Below, one piece after another: positions 7,779 to 17,801 of a stretch of 64,000 nucleotides of DNA. A program made the translations under genes and the position numbers. The notes below the pieces were generated by a model. That model was given only the letters and a program-made list of their open reading frames with translations, was not told the origin of the DNA and did not search any database. The number at the start of each line of letters is the position of its first letter. The first letter of the stretch is position 1. This stretch comes from Flavivirga amylovorans (GTDB taxonomy: Bacteria > Bacteroidota > Bacteroidia > Flavobacteriales > Flavobacteriaceae), in assembly GCF_030540875.1 (NCBI RefSeq), contig NZ_JAUOEM010000003.1, forward strand, positions 682,001 to 746,000, in the 5' to 3' direction.

Positions 7779-10706
7779 TTAAACATCTAATAACGCTTCT
7801 TTTAAAATAGTAATGGGGTGTTTTACTTCTCGTTGTGTGCCATCTTTTATCTGGTGCCTACAACTTGTTCCATTTGCAGAGATAAGAACCTCTTTCGGGG
7901 CTTTTCTAACAGCAGGAAACAGTGTTTGCCCCCCTATTTGCATACTCACCTCATAATGTTCCTTTTCATAACCAAAACTTCCAGCCATACCACAACAACC
8001 ACTTGGTATAATAGTTACCTTATAATTTTTAGGAAGGTTTAAAACAGCAAAACTGGATAGTTGATTACTCATTGCCTTTTGATGACAGTGTCCATGAAAC
8101 TTAATCGTCTTTTCCTCGTTAGTAAATTGTTCTGGGATTATATTTCCTAAAACTATTTCCTGTTGAATAAATTCTTCTATTAAAAAAGTTGATTTTGCTA
8201 TAGTCTCTGCGGCTACTTTATCATCTGCTAATTTTAAATATTCATCTTTAAAAGTCAAAATAGCTGATGGCTCAATTCCCAATAATGGTGTATCTTCTGA
8301 AACCTTATCTTTAAAAATATCAACATTTTTATTAGCAAAATCTTTAGCTTGTTCTAGTAATCCTTTTGATAAAAATGCACGTCCAGATTCAACATTATCA
8401 ATAATTTCTACAAAGTAATTTAAACGTTTTAAAAGTTCTAATGCTTCTAAACCTATTTGAGTATCTAAGTGGTTGGTAAATTCATCATTAAACAGATACA
8501 CCTTTTTAATATAATTGCCCACACGCCTTTTTATGCTGAACATTTTATAATAGGCATTTAAATTACGTTTCGAAATTAGCGGTAAGCTCCTTTCTTTAGC
8601 AATACCAAAAGATTGTTTTAAAATGGCAGATGTTACCCCATTAGAAAACACAAAATTAGTAAGCTTGGGCAGCTTGCTTCCTAAACTATTTAGCTTATTA
8701 TTATAAGCAAACAGTTTTGTTCGCAATGATACGCCGTTTTCTTTCTGATATTGGTACTGAAACTCCGCTTTTAAACTCGCCACATCAACACTACTTGGAC
8801 ATTCACTGGCACAGGCTTTACAGCTTAAGCATAAATCGAAAACTGATTTTAATTCTTTATGATTAAACTTATTTTTTTTATCTGAATTCGTTAAAAATTC
8901 ACGTAAAGCATTAGCTCTCGCCCGTGTGGTATCCTTTTCATTTCTGGTGGCTCGATAACTAGGGCACATAGTACCTCCAAATTCTGGAAGCTTTCTACAA
9001 TCTCCAGAACCATTACATTTTTCAGTTTCCCGCAATATTCCTTGAGATTTAGAAAAATCGAGCAAGGTTTCTATTTCCGGTTCTTCTCTGTTAGGAACAT
9101 AACGCAATGAAGCATCCATTGGAAGTGCCTCTATAATCTTGCCCGGATTAAAAATAGTATCAGGATCGAATGCACTTTTAATTCGTTTTAATATTTGATA
9201 GTTTTCATCTCCAATCATCATGGATATAAACTCCGAACGTACAATGCCATCTCCATGTTCTCCACTCATGGAGCCCTTATATGTCTTCACTAAATGAGCC
9301 ACATCTGTCGTTATTTTTCTAAATAACGTAATATCTGTTTGTTTTTTTAAATTTAAAATTGGACGCAAATGAATTTCACCAGCTCCTGCATGTGCATAGT
9401 ATACTGCCTCTTGGTTATAACCTGCCATCAATTTTGCAAAATCTGTGATATAGTTGGACAAATCAGGTAATGCTACTGCCGTATCCTCAATACAGGCCAC
9501 TCCTTTTTTATCACCAATAATATTTCCTAAAAGCCCTAGTCCAGCACTTCGTAAATCATTTGCTTTGTTTATATCGTCTCCTTTAAGTATAGGAAATGCA
9601 TAACTTAAGTTAGAAGTCTTAATATCTTCCAATAAGTTTTTAACTAAAGTTTCTACATCATTTTTATTATTTGCTCTGACTTCACACATCAAAATAGCCT
9701 TCGGATCTCCTTCAATAAAGCGTCTGTTTTCTTGTTGTGTTTTATTATGTTTTGTACAATCTAAAATGGTTTTATCCATCATTTCACAGGTGTACAAATT
9801 ATGTTTCATAACGGGTTCGACTGCTTTTAAGCAATTTTCTATGCTATTAAAATGCGCTGCTACCATAATTCCTTCTTGCGGAGGTAGTTTATCTAATTTT
9901 AAAGTTATTTGTGTGGTAAAAGCCAAGGTACCTTCACTTCCTGAAAGTAATTTACACATATTAAATTTTTCTGAAGTAGCTGTAAACACATCCGAATTTA
10001 TTAATTCGTCTATAGCATACCCTGTATTTCTTCTGTGAATCTCTGGCTTTGGAAAATTATCAATAATACGTTTCTGAACAGTTTCAGAAATCAGCTCTGA
10101 ATAAATGGTGTTATAAATATACCCTTCTAATGACTGTTCTTTTGTTTTATCAATAAATGCTTCTGATGATACTTCACCAAAAACAGCATCACTCCCATCG
10201 CTTAAAATGGTTTGCAATTCCAGAACTTTATCACGGGTTACTCCATATTGAATCGATGTGGTACCTGAAGAATTATTACCAACCATACCCCCTATCATAC
10301 ATCTGTTAGACGTAGATGTATTCGGTCCAAAAAACAGACCAAAAGGCTTTAAATAGTTATTTAATGTATCCCGCACAACACCAGGCTGAACGGTAATGGT
10401 TTGCTTTTCTTCATTAAGATCTAAAATATTTGTAAAATATTTAGACACATCTACTATAATACCTTCCCCAACACATTGTCCGGCAAGCGATGTCCCTGCT
10501 GTTCTCGGAATTAATGACGTTTTATGTGTTTTTGCAAAGGAAATTAAAAGCTTTATATCTTCTTTGTCTTTAGGATAAGCAACGGCCAGTGGTAAGATTC
10601 TGTAAACAGAAGCGTCTGTTGCATATATGGATTTTATTAAATCGTCATAATATAACTCACCAGAAAGTTTATCTCTTAATCCTCGAAAATGTGGAGTTAA
10701 CCCCAT
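7779..10706 (-). CDS. FAD-linked oxidase/Fe-S dehydrogenase fusion (D-2-hydroxyacid dehydrogenase type)
   Basis: A 975-residue fusion of a GlcD-like flavoprotein with a GlpC-like iron-sulfur protein. Residues about 45-210 are a PCMH-type FAD domain with PRTAGTSLAGQCVGEG and NNSSGTTSIQYG. Residues about 260-530 form the FAD oxidase C domain, with HAGAGEIHLRP and GSMSGEHGDG. Cysteine clusters follow: CNGSGDCRK with a later CPSYRATRNE, then CLSCKACASECPSSVD for a 4Fe-4S cluster, and a CCG-type motif GCCGMAGSFGYE near the C-terminus. Homologues (YdiJ type, D-lactate dehydrogenase) oxidise D-lactate, D-2-hydroxyglutarate or related hydroxyacids and pass electrons to quinone. The substrate cannot be read from the sequence. 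Monocistronic. Confidence 0.88.
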   Translation of the reverse strand: MGLTPHFRGLRDKLSGELYYDDLIKSIYATDASVYRILPLAVAYPKDKEDIKLLISFAKTHKTSLIPRTAGTSLAGQCVGEGIIVDVSKYFTNILDLNEEKQTITVQPGVVRDTLNNYLKPFGLFFGPNTSTSNRCMIGGMVGNNSSGTTSIQYGVTRDKVLELQTILSDGSDAVFGEVSSEAFIDKTKEQSLEGYIYNTIYSELISETVQKRIIDNFPKPEIHRRNTGYAIDELINSDVFTATSEKFNMCKLLSGSEGTLAFTTQITLKLDKLPPQEGIMVAAHFNSIENCLKAVEPVMKHNLYTCEMMDKTILDCTKHNKTQQENRRFIEGDPKAILMCEVRANNKNDVETLVKNLLEDIKTSNLSYAFPILKGDDINKANDLRSAGLGLLGNIIGDKKGVACIEDTAVALPDLSNYITDFAKLMAGYNQEAVYYAHAGAGEIHLRPILNLKKQTDITLFRKITTDVAHLVKTYKGSMSGEHGDGIVRSEFISMMIGDENYQILKRIKSAFDPDTIFNPGKIIEALPMDASLRYVPNREEPEIETLLDFSKSQGILRETEKCNGSGDCRKLPEFGGTMCPSYRATRNEKDTTRARANALREFLTNSDKKNKFNHKELKSVFDLCLSCKACASECPSSVDVASLKAEFQYQYQKENGVSLRTKLFAYNNKLNSLGSKLPKLTNFVFSNGVTSAILKQSFGIAKERSLPLISKRNLNAYYKMFSIKRRVGNYIKKVYLFNDEFTNHLDTQIGLEALELLKRLNYFVEIIDNVESGRAFLSKGLLEQAKDFANKNVDIFKDKVSEDTPLLGIEPSAILTFKDEYLKLADDKVAAETIAKSTFLIEEFIQQEIVLGNIIPEQFTNEEKTIKFHGHCHQKAMSNQLSSFAVLNLPKNYKVTIIPSGCCGMAGSFGYEKEHYEVSMQIGGQTLFPAVRKAPKEVLISANGTSCRHQIKDGTQREVKHPITILKEALLDV

Positions 10707-10866
10707 TGTTTAATAAATATGTTTATAAATCTATAAAAGATGTTAAATATAAATACAATTTTGACGTTATTTTTGTTTATCGAATCAAATATTAATAGAA
10801 TAATCTTTTTAACGAATAATATCGTATATCAATCATAAATCATTAATCAAACTAAACTTTAAACTT

Positions 10867-11358
10867 ATGAAAAAATTACTTTTATTGTCAGTTGCTATTT
10901 TAGGATTCACTTTTGTTTCCAGCGCTCAAAGCATTTCAGATAATGCTATTGGATTGCGATTAGGAGATAGTGATGCTTTTGGTGCGGAGATATCTTATCA
11001 ACGTGCTCTAGGAGATAATAATAGATTAGAAATAGATTTTGGCTGGAGAAACGCAAGCACATATGATGGTTTTAAACTGGCTGGATTGTATCAGTGGGTA
11101 TTTCCTTTAGATGGTTCTTTCCATTGGTATGTTGGTGCCGGTGGTGGCCTTGGATCTTATAGCAATGACCTTTCTAACAATAGAAATGAAACGGATACCT
11201 TCCTTTTTGCTGCTGGTGATATTGGTATTGAGTATAATTTTGAAATTCCATTATTAATTTCATTAGATGCCAGACCAGAAATCGGTTTTGGAGATGATGC
11301 TTATGATAATGATGACTTAGATTTCGATATTGCTTTAAGTGTTCGTTATCAGTTCTAA
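10867..11358 (+). CDS. Small outer-membrane beta-barrel protein
   Basis: A 163-residue protein with a clear signal peptide (MKKLLLLSVAILGFTFVSSA) and cleavage near AQS. The mature part shows alternating amphipathic strands such as GAEISYQRALGDNNRLEIDF and WHWYVGAGGG-like turns, and ends in ALSVRYQF with a terminal Phe, as usual for proteins inserted by BamA. It resembles the OmpX/porin-like small barrels of Flavobacteriia. It is divergent from the dehydrogenase gene and followed by a bidirectional terminator. Function beyond outer-membrane location is not evident. Confidence 0.8.
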   Translation: MKKLLLLSVAILGFTFVSSAQSISDNAIGLRLGDSDAFGAEISYQRALGDNNRLEIDFGWRNASTYDGFKLAGLYQWVFPLDGSFHWYVGAGGGLGSYSNDLSNNRNETDTFLFAAGDIGIEYNFEIPLLISLDARPEIGFGDDAYDNDDLDFDIALSVRYQF

Positions 11359-11375
11359 ATCAAATAATTACATAT

Positions 11376-11404
11376 AAAAAAAGCGCCAATTAGGCGCTTT
11401 TTTT
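11376..11404. terminator. Bidirectional intrinsic terminator
   Basis: A 12-bp perfect stem: 11376-11387 (A-run then GCGCC) pairs with 11393-11404 (GGCGC then T-run), with loop AATTA. The U-tract exists on both strands, so it can end transcription of the barrel gene on the plus strand and of bshA on the minus strand, which converge here. Confidence 0.92.
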
Positions 11405-11425
11405 ATATAATCATAGTTCGTTGTT

Positions 11426-12562
11426 TTACAAAACCAAACACTTGGTTAAAGTATCTTCATAAATAGCTTCATACTGCGGCACTATGGCGTGTAAGTCAAA
11501 CTTTAAAGATTCTTTTCTGGCATTATCTTTAAAAGTCTGCAAACGACTTTCATCACTTAAAATGTGAAGTGCATGTTTCGTCATAGCTTCTATATCGCCA
11601 ACATTACTTAAAAACCCAGAGACTCCATGAGCATTCACTTCAGGAATACCTCCTGTATTACTTGAAATAACTGGTACCCCAGAAGCCATTGCTTCCAAAG
11701 CTGCTAATCCAAAACTTTCTGTTACTGAAGGCAATAGGAATAAATCACTAAAACACAGTATCTTATCTATTTCATTACTTTTTCCAAAGAAAATAACCTT
11801 ATCTATAATTCCTAATTCCTGACAACGTATTTCTATTTTTTCGCGCTCCGGGCCTTCTCCAACCAACATCAATTTAGCTGGCATTTCTTTTTGAATATTG
11901 TAAAAAACAGAGATCACATCTTGTGCTCTTTTTACAGGACGTAAATTACTAATATGTGTAATTATTCTTTCGTTATCGTCTGCCATCATACCTCTTTGAC
12001 AATCTGTAAAGCCATGTTTGTATTTATCTAAATCGATAAAGTTTGGTACGACATGTATATCGTTTTTAATATCAAATAATCGTAATGTATCGTCTTTTAG
12101 ACTTTGCGATACAGCTGTTACAGCATCCGACTTGTTTATACTAAATGTGACTGCTGGTTTATAAAAAGGATGACTTCCTACAAGTGTTATATCTGTACCA
12201 TGTAATGTTGTTACTATTGGGACATAAATACCTTCTTCTTGTAACATTTTCTTAGCCATATAGGCTGCATACGCATGTGGAATGGCATAATGTACATGTA
12301 GAATTTCTATTTTATGAAGCTTTACCATATCTACTAATTTACTAGATAAGGCTAATTCGTAAGGCTGGTAGTGAAACAATGGATATTCTGGAACATTTAC
12401 CTCATGGTAATGTACATTATTACTTAATAACTCCAATCTCACTGGTTGATTGTATGTAATAAAATGGATTTCGTGTCCACGTTTAGATAGTTCTAAACCT
12501 AGTTCTGTGGCTACAACTCCACTTCCTCCAAATGTTGGATAGCAAACAATTCCTATTTTCAT
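11426..12562 (-). CDS. bshA: N-acetyl-alpha-D-glucosaminyl L-malate synthase
   Basis: First enzyme of bacillithiol synthesis: transfers GlcNAc from UDP-GlcNAc to L-malate in the cytoplasm. The 378-residue protein is a GT4 retaining glycosyltransferase with two Rossmann domains. The N-terminus MKIGIVCYPTFGGSGVVATE is characteristic of BshA, as is the HVHYAIPHAYAAYMAKK segment. The C-terminal domain shows ISNLRPVKRAQDVI, LVGEGPE and the nucleotide-sugar motif ESFGLAALEAMASGVPVI. No bshB or bshC gene is in the window. The gene lies 84 bp downstream of the GH3/beta-lactamase gene on the same strand, with an inverted repeat between them. Confidence 0.95.
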   Translation of the reverse strand: MKIGIVCYPTFGGSGVVATELGLELSKRGHEIHFITYNQPVRLELLSNNVHYHEVNVPEYPLFHYQPYELALSSKLVDMVKLHKIEILHVHYAIPHAYAAYMAKKMLQEEGIYVPIVTTLHGTDITLVGSHPFYKPAVTFSINKSDAVTAVSQSLKDDTLRLFDIKNDIHVVPNFIDLDKYKHGFTDCQRGMMADDNERIITHISNLRPVKRAQDVISVFYNIQKEMPAKLMLVGEGPEREKIEIRCQELGIIDKVIFFGKSNEIDKILCFSDLFLLPSVTESFGLAALEAMASGVPVISSNTGGIPEVNAHGVSGFLSNVGDIEAMTKHALHILSDESRLQTFKDNARKESLKFDLHAIVPQYEAIYEDTLTKCLVL

Positions 12563-12580
12563 ATGCTTTAATTCTATATC

Positions 12581-12617
12581 TTTAAAGTTTTAAGCGCTTA
12601 AGTTTTTCAACTTTAAA
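12581..12617. repeat. Nested inverted repeat upstream of bshA
   Basis: TTTAAAGTT at 12581-12589 is complementary to AACTTTAAA at 12609-12617, and the loop contains the palindrome TTAAGCGCTTAA (12590-12601). It lies about 20-55 bp ahead of the bshA start. It could be an operator or a weak transcription stop for the upstream gene; the T-runs are not well placed for a standard terminator. Confidence 0.4.
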
Positions 12618-12646
12618 TACTATTAACTTATAACTTTAAGTACTTT

Positions 12647-15565
12647 TTAATCTTCTATCGCTTCGTAAATTAAGCGTTGTATTTCGGTTCTAATATTCTC
12701 TCTTAATAATAAATTTTTACCAGCTTTAGGATAGGTTCTATTTGCTAAAAAGATATAAACAATTTCTTCTTCTGGATCTGCCCAAGCATAGGTACCAGTA
12801 AAACCTGAATGTCCAAAACTTGTCATGGATATACATCCACATGTTGGCCCTTCCTCTCCTAATTGCGGTTTATCAAAACCAACGCCTCTCCTATTTCCTT
12901 TTCCACAATAATAACACGTATTGAATTTATCAATAGTTTCAGCTTTTAAGTAACGTTTACCACCATAAAACCCTTTTTGCAAGTACATTTGCAAAATTTT
13001 CGCTACATCGTTTGCATTACTAAAAATCCCAGCATGTCCTCCAACACCATTCTGCATAGCTGCTCCCATATCATGTACAAAACCGTGTACCTTTTGGTAT
13101 CTGTAATAGTCGTCTACCTCTGTAGGTACAATTCTTTTACTACTTATTTTATAATATGGATTGTACAATGTATAATTAGCTCCTAATGATTGATAAAAAT
13201 GATCTTGCACCAATTCATCAAGTCTTTTGTCGTAATGTGTCTCAATAAATTTCTTTAAAATATAATAAGGAAAGTCGCTATATCTATATCTCAGTCTATC
13301 CAACAACTCTGAGTCTTTGATAATAGCATTTATAGAATCCTTATAATCAGAACGTAAGAACAAATTCTTAGTAACCTCAATATTAAATTGATTGGTTCTT
13401 TTTCCTCTATAATATTTTTTACTTGGACGTTTGGTAACGGTATCTAAGGTATGATAATAAAATGGTTCCCACGGTCTCAATTTAGCATAGTGAGACAGCA
13501 TCTTTTTTATCGTTATATCCTTTTTATTAGATTTTTTATATTCTGGTAATATTTTTGAAAGTTTGCTATCCAATGATACAATACCATTCTCTTCTAGTTC
13601 CATGAGTAAAGGTAAAGTCGCTAATATTTTTGTTAGGGATGCTACATCGTAAATATCATCAAATTGTACTTTGTTTTTTGCCTTGTAAGTATGTTTACCA
13701 AAATTCTTATTGTAAACAACTTGTCCTTTTCTTGCTACCAATAATTGAATCCCTGGGGTCATTTTATGATTGACAGCATGCTGAGCAATTGAATCTAATC
13801 GTTTTAACTTTAGAGAACTCATACCAACACGTTCTGGTATTGTATACCCTAGCCTTTTTATGGCATTGATATTAAATCCATCACCTTCTTTAAAAAACGT
13901 CCCTATAGACACTGGTAAATGCCCTTTCGCCGGAATAGCACCAAAAATGAGTTGTGCCGATTTTTGCTGAGCTATGTGACTGTTTTGATAGCTAACCACA
14001 ATACCTTCTATATCATCTATACTTTTTAAATCTGAAAGTGAGTAAGGCTTCACAAAAACATCTAAAATAACAGTATGTGTTTTTGCTATTTTTTCTAACC
14101 AAATTAATTCTTCTTTGGTAAATTGATATTTATTCCATGGACTATCGTTAGAACGATGCAAGCCTATAATTACTGTATTATATACTCGAAGCTTTTTATT
14201 TAAATCATTTAATTTATCTGCTTCGATATAATGTACTTCCGTGTATTTTTTTAACTCATTAAAAAACGTAGCACCACTATCATCTCCCAAATTCACATAA
14301 GCAATCGTTTTAGTTTCTAATTCCCTTAAGGGCATAAAATGCTTATCATTCTTCACTACAGTAATAGCATTTTCAATCAATTCTTCATATAAAATATCAT
14401 CTTCAAGTCTATTCAAATCTTTTGTTAAACTATATAGACCAATAGGTTCATAATTATGCAAACCAACTTTGTATTTAGCTTGCAATATCTTTTTAACCGA
14501 ATGTGCCAAACGTTCTTCTGTAATATCTCCTTTATTACAGGCTTCTATAATTTTAGAAACACCTATACCTACATTTTCAGACATTAACATCACATCGTTC
14601 CCTGCATTAAAAGCAGCCAAATCTATATCGCCAGTTTCACTAAAATTTGAAGCACCTTTCATAGTAAGCGCATCCGTAAATATAAGCCCTTGAAACCCCA
14701 AAGAATCTTTTAAAATATCGGTTACAATATGCTTTGATAATGACGATGGATACCCTGAACGAGGTTCTAAACTAGGCACATTTAGATGTGCCACCATAAC
14801 GCTAGACAAGCCTTCCTTTATAAGTTTTTTATATGGGTATAATTCTATTGAATCAATACGTTTTTCATTGAAATTTATGGTTGGTAATGTTTCATGCGAG
14901 TCTTGATCTGTATCACCGTGTCCAGGAAAATGCTTTGCGTTGGCCAAAACACCTGCTCCTTGCATGCCTTTCATAAAAGCTAATGCTTTTTCGGTGACAT
15001 TATCTCTATCTTCACCAAAAGATCGGTTCCCTATTATTGGGTTTTTCGGGTTTGTATTAATATCTACAACTGGAGCAAAATTAAAATGCACTCCTAAGCG
15101 TTTACAATGCTCTCCTATTCGTTTTCCTGTTTGTTCTATAAGATCGTTATCTTTTATAGCTCCAAGCGTCATATTCCATGGATAAGAATACGTAGAGTCT
15201 AAACGCATACTAAGCCCCCATTCTGCATCCATTCCAACTAGCAATGGTGTTTTAGAAAACGATTGTAATTCATTATTCAATTTTGCTTGTCTAACAGGAC
15301 CTCCGTTTGAATAAATGATACCACCAATATGATAATCTTTAATTAACTTAATGATCTCATTCTTTGTTTTTGCATCTTGGTTAGACATAACCTGTACCAT
15401 ATATAATTGCCCCACTTTTTCTGCTAGGGTCATGGACGTATACACACTATCCACCCATTTCTTTTGATCTGTAATATTTTCAGCTAGTAAAGGGTTTTCA
15501 ATCGTCTGGCTAAACGCAGAAAAAATTGTGAAAAAGACTATTATTATATGAAAGATACTACGCAT
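12647..15565 (-). CDS. GH3 beta-N-acetylhexosaminidase fused to a beta-lactamase-type serine hydrolase
   Basis: A 972-residue two-domain protein with a signal peptide (MRSIFHIIIVFFTIFSAFSQ). Residues about 35-370 are a NagZ-like GH3 domain: KHFPGHGDTDQDSH at 211-224 carries the catalytic His loop of NagZ enzymes, and D298 in FTDALTMKG is the expected nucleophile. Residues about 390-555 resemble the GH3 C-terminal alpha/beta domain. Residues about 580-970 are a class C beta-lactamase/DD-peptidase-like domain with S643-LT-K646 as the SxxK motif and YSD as the probable YxN equivalent. Such fusions occur in Bacteroidota and are thought to act in peptidoglycan turnover. It sits directly upstream of bshA. 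Confidence 0.9.
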   Translation of the reverse strand: MRSIFHIIIVFFTIFSAFSQTIENPLLAENITDQKKWVDSVYTSMTLAEKVGQLYMVQVMSNQDAKTKNEIIKLIKDYHIGGIIYSNGGPVRQAKLNNELQSFSKTPLLVGMDAEWGLSMRLDSTYSYPWNMTLGAIKDNDLIEQTGKRIGEHCKRLGVHFNFAPVVDINTNPKNPIIGNRSFGEDRDNVTEKALAFMKGMQGAGVLANAKHFPGHGDTDQDSHETLPTINFNEKRIDSIELYPYKKLIKEGLSSVMVAHLNVPSLEPRSGYPSSLSKHIVTDILKDSLGFQGLIFTDALTMKGASNFSETGDIDLAAFNAGNDVMLMSENVGIGVSKIIEACNKGDITEERLAHSVKKILQAKYKVGLHNYEPIGLYSLTKDLNRLEDDILYEELIENAITVVKNDKHFMPLRELETKTIAYVNLGDDSGATFFNELKKYTEVHYIEADKLNDLNKKLRVYNTVIIGLHRSNDSPWNKYQFTKEELIWLEKIAKTHTVILDVFVKPYSLSDLKSIDDIEGIVVSYQNSHIAQQKSAQLIFGAIPAKGHLPVSIGTFFKEGDGFNINAIKRLGYTIPERVGMSSLKLKRLDSIAQHAVNHKMTPGIQLLVARKGQVVYNKNFGKHTYKAKNKVQFDDIYDVASLTKILATLPLLMELEENGIVSLDSKLSKILPEYKKSNKKDITIKKMLSHYAKLRPWEPFYYHTLDTVTKRPSKKYYRGKRTNQFNIEVTKNLFLRSDYKDSINAIIKDSELLDRLRYRYSDFPYYILKKFIETHYDKRLDELVQDHFYQSLGANYTLYNPYYKISSKRIVPTEVDDYYRYQKVHGFVHDMGAAMQNGVGGHAGIFSNANDVAKILQMYLQKGFYGGKRYLKAETIDKFNTCYYCGKGNRRGVGFDKPQLGEEGPTCGCISMTSFGHSGFTGTYAWADPEEEIVYIFLANRTYPKAGKNLLLRENIRTEIQRLIYEAIED

Positions 15566-15845
15566 AGAAAGAAAGAATTAGAGGCATTAACAGCAATTAA
15601 TTTAAACAAATGAAATGCCAAATTAACACTTTTAAAGAGAAGATGAAAAGACTTTCAAAGAGATTTTTAAAGAAACAGTAAACTCCTATTTTAAAACGAA
15701 GCTATGTGAAGGATTGTAGGTAACGGATTACCTATCTATTTAGGCTCTGAGATCTTATTAAATATAATTGTTAATGCCAGCTATATTTTCAAAAGACTTA
15801 GGCCTTTTTTGTTTTTTCTAGAAAAATCGAAGTTGATTTTACAGT

Positions 15846-17069
15846 TTATTCGATTAAATCGATATGTCTGTCGTGGTACCCCAATAAGTATAAGACACCA
15901 TCTAAACCAATACTTGATATAGAATTTTGTGCATTATCTTTAACCGTTGGTTTTGCATGAAAAGCAATGCCTAGTCCTGCAAGGTTAAGCATTGGTAAAT
16001 CATTAGCACCATCACCTACAGCAATAGTTTGACTAATATCTATACCTTCATTTTTAGCTATTTCTTTGAGATATTCTGCTTTTTTATTACCATCAACAAT
16101 ATCACCAAGGTAACCTCCTGTTAAAATACCATCTTTAATTTCTAATTGGTTGGCATACACATAATCCATTCCTAGTTTTTCCTTTAAGTAATGCCCAAAA
16201 TATGTAAATCCCCCAGATAAAATAGCTGTTTTAAACCCATAACTTTTTAAGGTATCTATGAGTCTTTTTGCTCCTTTCGTTATTGGTAAATTTATGGCTA
16301 CATCTTGAAGTACTTCTTCACTTAAACCTTTTAAAAGTTTCATGCGGCTTATAAAACTTTCCGTAAAGTCTATTTCTCCTTGCATGGCAGATTCTGTAAT
16401 AGCTCTTACTTCATCTCCAACCCCAGCGAGTTCAGCTAATTCATCAATAACCTCTGTTTGTATTAATGTGGAGTCCATATCGAAACAAACCAAACGTCTG
16501 TTTCTCCTATAAATATTGTCTTCTTGAAAAGCTATATCAACATCTAAATCTCTAGAAATTTGCATAAATTTCTCAGTAAATTCAGCTTTATCATCAATTC
16601 TACCTCTTATAGAAAGTTGTATACATGCTCTAGGATATTCTTCTTCTTTAACAAGTGATAAACGTCCTGTAAGCCTTTTAATAGAATCTATATTTAAATT
16701 CTTTTCTGAAATTATTTTTGTTACTTCAGATATTTGTTCGGCTGCAAGTTTTTCTCCTAAAATAGTTACTATGTATCGATCTTTACCTTGTAGTGTTACC
16801 CATTTTTCATAGTCTTCCAAAGTAATTGGCGTAAATTTAGCCTGAATACCAAGCTCATAAGCCTTAAAAAGCAAATCTTTTAATACAGCTGCTGATTTTT
16901 TTCCAGATTCAATCTTAAACAAGATACCTAAAGATAGGGTATCGTGAATGTTTGCCTGTCCAATATCCAATACTTTAGCACCATATTCTGCTAAAACACT
17001 CGTTAGACTAGAGGTTAATCCTGGTTTATCTTGTCCCGAAATATTTAATAATACAATTTCGTTAGCCAT
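15846..17069 (-). CDS. serB: Phosphoserine phosphatase with N-terminal ACT domains
   Basis: Final step of serine synthesis, dephosphorylating O-phosphoserine in the cytoplasm. I prefer the ATG at 17069, giving MANEIVLLNISGQDKPGL, since that begins with the first ACT strand; a frame 12 codons longer (from 17105) adds only MIFMLIKCKKEI. The protein has 407 residues. Residues about 1-75 and 90-170 are ACT-like regulatory domains. From about 190 is the HAD phosphatase: DMDSTLIQTEVIDELAE (motif I, Asp nucleophile), ILSGGFTYF (motif II), and GDGANDLPML (motif IV). Serine feedback through ACT domains is known for the family. No other serine gene is nearby. Confidence 0.95.
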   Translation of the reverse strand: MANEIVLLNISGQDKPGLTSSLTSVLAEYGAKVLDIGQANIHDTLSLGILFKIESGKKSAAVLKDLLFKAYELGIQAKFTPITLEDYEKWVTLQGKDRYIVTILGEKLAAEQISEVTKIISEKNLNIDSIKRLTGRLSLVKEEEYPRACIQLSIRGRIDDKAEFTEKFMQISRDLDVDIAFQEDNIYRRNRRLVCFDMDSTLIQTEVIDELAELAGVGDEVRAITESAMQGEIDFTESFISRMKLLKGLSEEVLQDVAINLPITKGAKRLIDTLKSYGFKTAILSGGFTYFGHYLKEKLGMDYVYANQLEIKDGILTGGYLGDIVDGNKKAEYLKEIAKNEGIDISQTIAVGDGANDLPMLNLAGLGIAFHAKPTVKDNAQNSISSIGLDGVLYLLGYHDRHIDLIE

Positions 17070-17308
17070 AATTTCTTTTTTACACTTTATGAGCATAAAA
17101 ATCATTATTCTATTTGATATATGAAAGCTTTTTCGGGTTTAATACCTATCCCCTTATGAATTTTGTAGTTATCCTAAATTTTAAGATTTACTTTTAAAAA
17201 TTAATTAAGGTTTCAATAAAAAATTAGTCAGAATGGCAATTAAAACAAACTGATTACTAAATAAGACCAAATAATCATAAAAAGAAATACTAAAAATTAA
17301 TTTGGTTT

Positions 17309-17794
17309 TTATTTAATAAATCTGCTATGCCAACTCTCACTCGCTGGTACTTCCCAATTCTCTTTAAATTCTGAGATATTAGTTACTAAGTTATTAAATA
17401 CAATGGTGTTTTTAGAAATGGCTTTATCTTTTGCCATTTTCTTAAAGTCAAGAAGTGGCTTATAGGCAATGTATTCGCCTTGCTTGTAAGACACATTCAT
17501 TTTATCCATTAAATCAACATGGTACTCATTTTCTAATTGTTGAATAAAATGAACTGATGCATCGATAGAACAACCTGTTGCATTATTTAATGTTTGATTT
17601 AAACCTATAATTATAAACCGTTTGTATTTTATTAATGAACCAGCTTGTAAATCACTTCCATGTGCAGTCCAGTTTTCAATAAATATATTTAGCTTCGACT
17701 GAATTTCTTCTATTTCTTGTTCTGTAAAAGAACGATTGGCTTGGTATATCCAAACCCTAGATTCTTCTGGTAATGTATTAAAATCTACTAACAT
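17309..17794 (-). CDS. Conserved Bacteroidota protein of unknown function (often misnamed ABC transporter ATPase)
   Basis: A 161-residue soluble protein without signal peptide or membrane segment. It begins MLVDFNTLPEESRVWIYQAN and contains FIENWTAHGSDLQAG and GCSIDASVHFIQQLE. Proteins with this start are, as I recall, often labelled ABC transporter ATPase in Bacteroidota, but I find no Walker A, Walker B or ABC signature here, so the label is unsupported. It is the last gene of the amidase/MCE/Fe-S run and lies 7 bp after the zinc-ribbon membrane protein. Its conserved Cys, His and Trp residues might form an active site, but no function can be given. Confidence 0.75.
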   Translation of the reverse strand: MLVDFNTLPEESRVWIYQANRSFTEQEIEEIQSKLNIFIENWTAHGSDLQAGSLIKYKRFIIIGLNQTLNNATGCSIDASVHFIQQLENEYHVDLMDKMNVSYKQGEYIAYKPLLDFKKMAKDKAISKNTIVFNNLVTNISEFKENWEVPASESWHSRFIK

Positions 17795-17801
17795 GATTAT
17801 T

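Noticed and set aside
15717-15734. Palindrome TAGGTAA/TTACCTA
   Set aside because: Short stem with no T-run and no nearby start codon; could be chance in AT-rich DNA.
17309-17794. Label ABC transporter ATPase for this protein type
   Set aside because: No Walker A, Walker B, Q-loop or signature motif is present in the 161 residues.
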